DNA of 7,477 bases, taken from contig CAMWQF010000133.1 of NCBI GenBank assembly GCA_947176285.1, positions 1-7,477 of the forward strand, read 5' to 3'. The notes beneath the pieces were generated by a model. The model was not told the DNA's origin. It did no database searches and was given only the letters and a program-made list of their open reading frames with translations. The position numbers and the translations under genes are program-made. Of this stretch, positions 6,101 to 7,477 are shown in pieces. Position 1 is the first letter of the stretch. Every line of letters starts with the position of its first letter. The stretch comes from an uncultured Porphyromonadaceae bacterium (lineage in GTDB: Bacteria > Bacteroidota > Bacteroidia > Bacteroidales > Muribaculaceae).

Positions 6101-7477
6101 GTGATGACTTATATTCACACACTGAGACATATCTAGAGGCTACTTTCAATAAAGATGTTACTCATCCTCGTAGAGCTGTAAATTTTGATAAATATTCAAT
6201 TTATAATCTTACGAAATCTACAGAAAAGGGTGGATTGGGATTAACAGATTCCGAATTGTCAAGGGTGATATACCAACAAGCTCCAGTTTATACCGGTTAT
6301 AATATCGGAAATTACACCGGAAGCCCTACAGACAAAATCGAAGAAGTTAAATATGATGATATAAAAGATTTACAACAAGGCAACTATCTGAAAGTCCCGC
6401 TAGATTGGACAGTTTCTAATTATGGTTTTGGTGTTGACTGGGTAGGAGATTATAACCTATTCCGCCTTGCCGACCATTCAAGTGCCACAGTTTATAATAG
6501 TGCTGCTTCGAGAAGAGAAGCATCAACAAATCCTTTGGATTCTACTATCAATGCAACTTCAAAGCAACGTGGAGTCTACGACCGACTGTTCTATAACACT
6601 AATGGAGGTCAGAAAGGTATGTTCTACTATGTGAATGCTGCCTCAGACCCCGGGGACATTGTAGAAATTAATGTTGATAATCCTTGTGCCGGTTCGACCC
6701 TTTATGTATCGGGATGGGTAAACGAGTTTAACGATCATAGACAAGAAACAGCAAACATTATTGTAAACTATTATGCAAATGTTGCGGAATATAAAAATAC
6801 GGATGGTACAGCTCCTAAAGGCAGTAAAATTATACGTCGAATCCAGATGAAGGGTTTCGAGACTGGATATGTGCCTAATCATAGTTCGGATATGAGTAAA
6901 GTATATCCGGATGGAAAACAAGGTGATTGGATGCATTTCTATTTCTCATTCGTTCCAAACAAGCAACGAGTATTGCAAACTCTTGAAAAAAATAGTGATG
7001 GAACATACAAAGAAGGTGTTGTAAATTATTCTATTGTACTTGAAAATAACTCCGTTAGTTCCTGGGGCGCTGATTACGCGATCGATGACATCAGAGCTTA
7101 TGTGGCTCCTCCACGTGTTGAGGCTTATCAGACAAAACCGGTTTGTGACAGCAGAAATAAGACTGAGGATATACCTATAGAGATAAGGCTACCATTTGAA
7201 TCCTTACTTTCCTCATTAGGAATATCAGAGGACGATGAAGAGAGCAGTGATAATAAAAATTTCAAGACCTTGCAATATGCTTTATTAGATAAGAAGAAGT
7301 ATGATGATGCTTATGAAGAAGCAAAAAGTAACTATTCTGATCCTGAAAACAATATTGCTGACATTCAGAGAGAGGCTTTTGCTAAGTCTGTTATAAGTTA
7401 TCCACATGTTCATATAGATAATGTTTATGACTCAGATGAAGATAGAAAGAATAAGAGTATTCCTTGGGGTATAATTA
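52..7477 (+). CDS. Giant multi-domain secreted surface protein, glycan-binding/adhesin-like (3' partial)
   Basis: A single uninterrupted frame of at least 2,475 codons that runs off the right edge. ATG 52 is the first in-frame start after the stop at 31-33. No other ATG, GTG or TTG lies in frame before the hydrophobic signal, and only a CTG at 172 could compete. Seen in order: a 43-residue polar extension, a signal segment (44-69), a short discoidin-like motif (104-122), six CBM-like repeats (144-1081), a beta-rich linker, a discoidin-like domain (1284-1476), a long unassigned block (1477-2003), a jelly-roll ending WGADYAIDDI (2338-2347) and an acidic tail. Cysteines are sparse and no lipobox is seen. 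Known: such modules in Bacteroidetes are usually exported and bind glycans or host surfaces. Inferred: the product is an exported cell-surface adhesin or glycan-binding protein. No catalytic motif was recognised. Sorting or anchor signals would lie past the window. An enzyme domain downstream cannot be excluded. Confidence 0.93.
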   Translation, partial: MTKYNIHPHSCNAERSERASAHSASFKSKASVILGEPFAPLREILRSRHLTAFALLTLTLALATLPVAAEVVYSGLKELKHLERIPVTSDGNNNSAKLSVPINGNTAYKLLDGDKSTSWQSWTQRQHNNTETLIVPRENYSANSLNDIWHAQDADGPEAIEFEINPDGTPNYFLTTKAIHGLGSFMIFNGVDNYVDYSQSAGTISFLLRIKGSKTGVISLYGGDTYQGNSEETTKVPLNLTGEVQEQEIIIPTAGLVRGVQGWLAIDASQYDGDITVYSLRNFKTGGVLLTNYNAYIDKTEYKLDEDATTTYSIAGNTNNTLSISDGPLRVSLIDESKNGLGYLNVLDGIDFRNVNDEISFKIRIKGAVPGNLNFYGVGETEQEQNGEIKTEVKYLGYQSVALDGNIQDFDVILRKNGTFTTNRGEICIDAANYHGDLIISSITDFKIDGVRHPEFDKEYYTEEDATKYTLNGQNYTMSRGGGRLVATYTDNTPVVEKKGFFHFALAQLDNKDVDKNAKYKVRLRLRGDTPGSVYIHMNNVNLTPVQVETIWREREVTIDHGTYSWGPGKDWIGLFAGFTRYNGKLDIDWVEVYRIDEAVEDGYVSSTEKEEPAFANQHFKDWTTTTGVDGKVHIPEIYKYGGYDPAYNNGYTDEANDEDHRGYITFTDGGSNNYNYWKSFTMLSDLSIDKNKKYRIELELKGSKSGAFRLALGMTNPYHFIESDIINVTTDWSTQEVYIDPSEIFNHDDVDFDKTDKAILNCNVGMLASNIQFRSIRILELPEEIKSVEDKVNLSGGWPFNQIGSVNVENEVAIIKKKNSEGEEYNQQVSIYHGTFKKGRKYVLKAEMKCEGQDLDLTHYQQFCRLKKGWTDEMIGYLDKILKAGDDFVEVSLPIGPYPNDVTDFINFFNYGWNHNNILDNVLYIRNIRLVSSNEDEKNEYCDYSTIKDGDVLYNQLTELNGDKATFEYIDGKTVLYAESKKNGTKGLINLTLKPQTNYRVKVHLRTTNASGDFNIRLGDDNYLQKQTVNVGQTGWQTIEADFYDFNCDGNGYCVIEPGSSMSGDVIVDWVEIMELQPALTDNSEVGYNYFDLRLPEPIKKGDIYYVNVRRGATGAPTGSNPIRFRATTMVDGGSSSNEVQQGEYAIGGYSEVSHTLHKENAYDKDMASNQFVRVEIVNEPVSTSNTLRLYCTGNVSGHTVIMQTQSNSSVSNVRVPSLSFAEVGLYKFAPWKNTAAASNATWVMPMIYRFQLEANAIRGNYPSNAIDDAIIGDGAWIGGLEKSRFTSVGNKLFDGQYGRDNSWQLDDESHAKYSYKDESNKDVEVSKTCLDILLPPLNANEEKKSIYKTLQDYENGMLLKDNKINLVVQFGRSSDLNINFPLEIRYCGTSEDNPDFTKDYDTKKSGSTALQWKTLVLPRVDAYDDILFSIDVDPSWRRVRIECAASFNQNTSENTTNMNFGLAEIRAFLEFPKIDLDQFNYDVLYNDRLLDYHKIDRGEGIAGLKLSEYVWKHTRGTVESINNPVPYATRKDIGGSDDRKVNRNEALYRESGEYRWADGWESDGFINKLNEFSIGNSALKLADFNYITKDNPDDSDGLNEIQSKTLKGDRQRTYVVTHEIYTLPGKRVDLYPYSDMHSSAYYEDQFVRWYDYKTDGTPENLFFFTDPKSVIKTKDYGFYGSRILLDAINRGPGTVGSVYFSKDDVKVKNNNGKVPETWIAADFAICLADSNYLVKIKPNLPNDHKPARTDTLSNFQQRFGVSFNEDGSKKYAKEILEPTITYRHLFHIKDASQFVDDFSGSYDKNIAYLRKNRKYISARAGVDFTIRLENAMPLGEELADILKDDPEDKNDNIIEKYNCNDKTKSAYFYKKGDGDYGRVCSYAIVAYDASTFIALSPSIKSDSLMGNNRMFIPYKNSFYNNVNTIVSTKLEDQNGGADWIYNNRGFARAIYCKGANATEGKYLVRVYGKDEKGDIIKIFGSDNKPLVVAEYEVTFLPLSQASFLPEHRLKNLKPSDDLYSHTETYLEATFNKDVTHPRRAVNFDKYSIYNLTKSTEKGGLGLTDSELSRVIYQQAPVYTGYNIGNYTGSPTDKIEEVKYDDIKDLQQGNYLKVPLDWTVSNYGFGVDWVGDYNLFRLADHSSATVYNSAASRREASTNPLDSTINATSKQRGVYDRLFYNTNGGQKGMFYYVNAASDPGDIVEINVDNPCAGSTLYVSGWVNEFNDHRQETANIIVNYYANVAEYKNTDGTAPKGSKIIRRIQMKGFETGYVPNHSSDMSKVYPDGKQGDWMHFYFSFVPNKQRVLQTLEKNSDGTYKEGVVNYSIVLENNSVSSWGADYAIDDIRAYVAPPRVEAYQTKPVCDSRNKTEDIPIEIRLPFESLLSSLGISEDDEESSDNKNFKTLQYALLDKKKYDDAYEEAKSNYSDPENNIADIQREAFAKSVISYPHVHIDNVYDSDEDRKNKSIPWGII
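88..113 (+). repeat. GC-rich inverted repeat inside the 5' coding end
   Basis: GCGGAG at 88-93 is the exact reverse complement of CTCCGC at 108-113. The two enclose a 14-base loop (94-107) made of near-repeated GCGA units. In the mRNA this could fold into a 6-bp hairpin about 35 bases after the start codon. It might influence translation or mark a dispersed palindromic repeat. It may also be chance in a GC-rich stretch. Confidence 0.35.
181..258 (+). other. Signal peptide core (Sec-type, signal peptidase I site predicted)
   Basis: Residues 44-69. Basic residues (Arg46, Arg48, His49) precede an unbroken hydrophobic run at 50-65 that is rich in Leu, Ala and Thr. It is followed by PVAA and then Glu70, which gives an AXA-like site (VAA, 67-69) for signal peptidase I. 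There is no cysteine at the cleavage point, so a lipoprotein is unlikely. An uncleaved membrane anchor is possible but less likely given the clean cleavage motif. Export out of the cytoplasm fits the beta-sandwich modules that follow. Confidence 0.85.
361..417 (+). other. Discoidin-like opening motif (apparently incomplete domain)
   Basis: Residues 104-122 contain LLDGDKSTSW (110-119), which closely resembles the opening of F5/8 type C (discoidin/CBM32) domains, where an (A/L)xDGDxxTxW motif precedes the first conserved strands. The rest of a discoidin domain does not follow. After Trp122 the sequence becomes Asn-rich and leads straight into the first CBM-like repeat. Base composition also changes here. 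This could be a remnant of a domain cut by recombination, or a chance match of a short motif. The resemblance is from memory of the family and was not computed. Confidence 0.4.
481..960 (+). repeat. CBM-like module 1 of 6
   Basis: Residues 144-303. The core strand ISFLLRIKGSKTGVISLYGG (204-223) aligns with the same position in module 2, and the closing strand pair YDGDITVYSLRNFK (271-284) matches the closing motif of modules 2, 3 and 6. This pattern (opening beta strand with R-x-K-G, then W/C-[LIV]-x-I-[DE]-A before Y-x-G-D) resembles CBM4/9/22-type galactose-binding folds, which bind glycans in many Bacteroidetes proteins. Binding specificity cannot be read from the sequence. Confidence 0.65.
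961..1440 (+). repeat. CBM-like module 2 of 6
   Basis: Residues 304-463. It opens with an EDAT motif (306-309) that is seen again before module 3. The core strand ISFKIRIKGAVPGNLNFYGV (359-378) is clearly related to module 1, and the preceding Gly-Leu-Gly (341-343) matches the one before module 1's core. It closes with YHGDLIISSITDFK (434-447). It is the closest relative of module 1 in the window, which supports tandem duplication. Confidence 0.68.
1441..1860 (+). repeat. CBM-like module 3 of 6
   Basis: Residues 464-603. It begins with the EDAT motif (464-467), then a core strand YKVRLRLRGDTPGSVYIHMN (520-539), and ends YNGKLDIDWVEVYR (582-595). The Asp-Trp-Val-Glu closing motif returns in module 6. 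Trp552, Trp566 and Trp572 are aromatic residues that could contact sugars, by analogy with CBM4/9-type modules; this is inference. Confidence 0.68.
1885..2406 (+). repeat. CBM-like module 4 of 6 (more diverged)
   Basis: Residues 612-785. It opens EPAFANQHFKDW (612-623), which resembles the N-FxNGxFexW opening of CBM4/9-type domains. Its core strand YRIELELKGSKSGAFRLALG (695-714) aligns with module 3, and it closes FRSIRILEL (774-782). The expected Y-x-G-D closing motif is missing, so it is more distant from modules 1-3. Confidence 0.6.
2407..2862 (+). repeat. CBM-like module 5 of 6 (most diverged)
   Basis: Residues 786-937. The opening strand YVLKAEMKCEG (843-853) and the closing strand YIRNIRLV (925-932) sit at the positions expected from the neighbouring modules, but the interior is longer and poorly conserved and contains a helix-like insert around 870-885. 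The DNA here is the most AT-rich in the window (11 of 60 bases are G or C at 2761-2820). It is assigned as a module mainly from spacing and end motifs. Confidence 0.5.
2881..3294 (+). repeat. CBM-like module 6 of 6
   Basis: Residues 944-1081. The core strand YRVKVHLRTTNASGDFNIRLG is at 1000-1020 and the closing MSGDVIVDWVEIME at 1063-1076; the latter matches module 3 closely. In between lies DFNCDGNGYC (1046-1055), an Asp/Asn/Gly-rich loop bracketed by two cysteines that resembles a calcium-binding loop. The return to a well-conserved module after two diverged ones suggests that the array was not made by a single recent expansion. Confidence 0.62.
3295..3900 (+). other. Beta-rich linker domain of unknown family
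   Basis: Residues 1082-1283. The predicted strand-rich pattern FDLRLPEPIKKGDIYYVNVR (1092-1111) is followed by Gly/Ser/Asn-rich loops. The part from about 1171 to 1265, with alternating hydrophobic residues (for example LRLYCTG near 1174 and WVMPMIYRFQLEA around 1264), looks like another beta sandwich. I do not recognise a named family. It sits between the repeat array and the discoidin-like domain and may be part of a larger discoidin-type unit. Confidence 0.4.
3901..4479 (+). other. Discoidin (F5/8 type C)-like domain
   Basis: Residues 1284-1476. The order of motifs fits the family: KLFDG (1293-1297) and SWQL (1304-1307) at the opening; a long strand NLVVQFG with a following FPLEIRYCG in the middle, where discoidin domains carry their idLGxxxxIxxIxi strand; WKTLVLP further on; the RVRIECA strand; and a closing FGLAEIRAF (1462-1470), the place of the conserved LxEIxvy strand. 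A family member is usually about 130-150 residues, so this one is enlarged by inserts. Known members bind glycans or lipids outside the cell. The family assignment is by eye. Confidence 0.55.
4480..5376 (+). other. Unassigned block A, aromatic-rich
   Basis: Residues 1477-1775. The first 120 residues are charged and contain EYVWKHTRG and EYRWADGWESDG. The later part has the distinctive run LPGKRVDLYPY (1625-1635), then RWYDYKTDG (1650-1658), YGFYGSR (1678-1684) and GPGTVGSVYF. It is dense in Tyr, Trp and Phe, which is typical of ligand-contacting beta proteins. I have the impression of having seen similar motifs in other giant Bacteroidales proteins, but I cannot name a family and do not assign a function. 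Confidence 0.4.
5377..6060 (+). other. Unassigned block B
   Basis: Residues 1776-2003. It starts EPTITYRHLFHIKDA (1779-1793), continues RKYISARAGVDFTIRLENAM (1815-1834) and ends with a beta strand KYLVRVYGKDEKGD, then EYEVTFLPLSQA. The last part, with alternating hydrophobic residues, looks like the final strands of an immunoglobulin-like or related beta sandwich. It carries no motif of a known enzyme family that I can see. Its tight link to block A suggests that the two form one structural unit. Confidence 0.38.
6061..6540 (+). other. Beta-rich spacer before the jelly-roll
   Basis: Residues 2004-2163. The sequence is Asn/Asp/Tyr-rich and of mixed character, with YNGP-like and GVDWVGDYNLFRLADHS segments (2130-2144 or so). 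It probably holds the start of the following jelly-roll together with an interdomain linker. No motif allows a family assignment. Confidence 0.3.
6541..7122 (+). other. Jelly-roll domain resembling MAM/CBM modules
   Basis: Residues 2164-2357. The strand pattern includes GMFYYVNAASDPGDIVEINV, then STLYVSGWVNEF, a WMHFYFSFVPN strand, and a closing WGADYAIDDIRAYVAPP (2338-2354). The final (D/N)(F/Y)A(I/L)DDI motif is common at the end of jelly-roll domains in large secreted Bacteroidetes proteins, where it packs as the last strand and contributes to metal or ligand sites. The reading from motif to fold is inference. Confidence 0.55.
7123..7477 (+). other. Acidic C-proximal segment, cut by the window
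   Basis: Residues 2358-2475. An LPFESLLSSLG stretch is followed by a very acidic run (EDDEESSD around 2393-2400) and a Lys/Asp/Glu-rich, probably helical section. No domain is recognisable. The protein continues past the last base, so the C-terminal sorting, anchoring or catalytic parts are not visible. Confidence 0.5.

Overview
The window is almost entirely one very long plus-strand reading frame. It opens at ATG 52 and runs in frame 1, with no stop codon, to the last base at 7477. That gives at least 2,475 codons, and the stop lies beyond the window. I read every codon of this frame line by line and found no stop. I see no tRNA, rRNA, CRISPR array, insertion sequence or second convincing gene. 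The first 51 bases are a short leader. The organism looks like a gut-type member of the Bacteroidales (for example Muribaculaceae, Prevotellaceae or Bacteroidaceae). The reasons are the AT-rich coding sequence, the lack of a purine-rich ribosome binding site before the start, and the style of the protein: huge, secreted, Asn/Asp/Tyr/Gly-rich and built from many beta-sandwich modules. This taxonomic call is inference.

Protein layout (residue numbers count M at base 52 as 1): 1-43 an unusually long polar N-terminal extension; 44-69 a hydrophobic signal segment with a plausible signal peptidase I site after VAA at 67-69; about 104-122 a motif resembling the start of an F5/8 type C (discoidin) domain; about 144-1081 six tandem modules that resemble carbohydrate-binding (CBM4/9/22-like, galactose-binding-fold) domains; 1082-1283 a beta-rich linker domain; 1284-1476 a discoidin-like domain; 1477-2003 a long block with aromatic-rich motifs that I cannot assign to a named family; 2004-2163 a further beta-rich stretch; 2164-2357 a jelly-roll resembling MAM/CBM-type domains and ending in WGADYAIDDI; and 2358-2475 an acidic tail that is cut off by the window.

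Taken together this looks like a giant exported, glycan-binding or adhesin-like cell-surface protein. No catalytic domain was recognised in the visible part. Its anchoring or sorting signal (for example a type IX secretion C-terminal domain), if any, would lie beyond base 7477.

The most notable structural signal is a sharp change in base composition inside the gene. By hand count the coding sequence is about 61% G+C at 121-300 and still 53% at 361-420. It falls to 38% at 421-540 and to about 20% in the most AT-rich lines of the repeat region. The break falls inside the discoidin-like opening motif, which suggests that a signal-peptide cassette was joined to a foreign or fast-evolving body.
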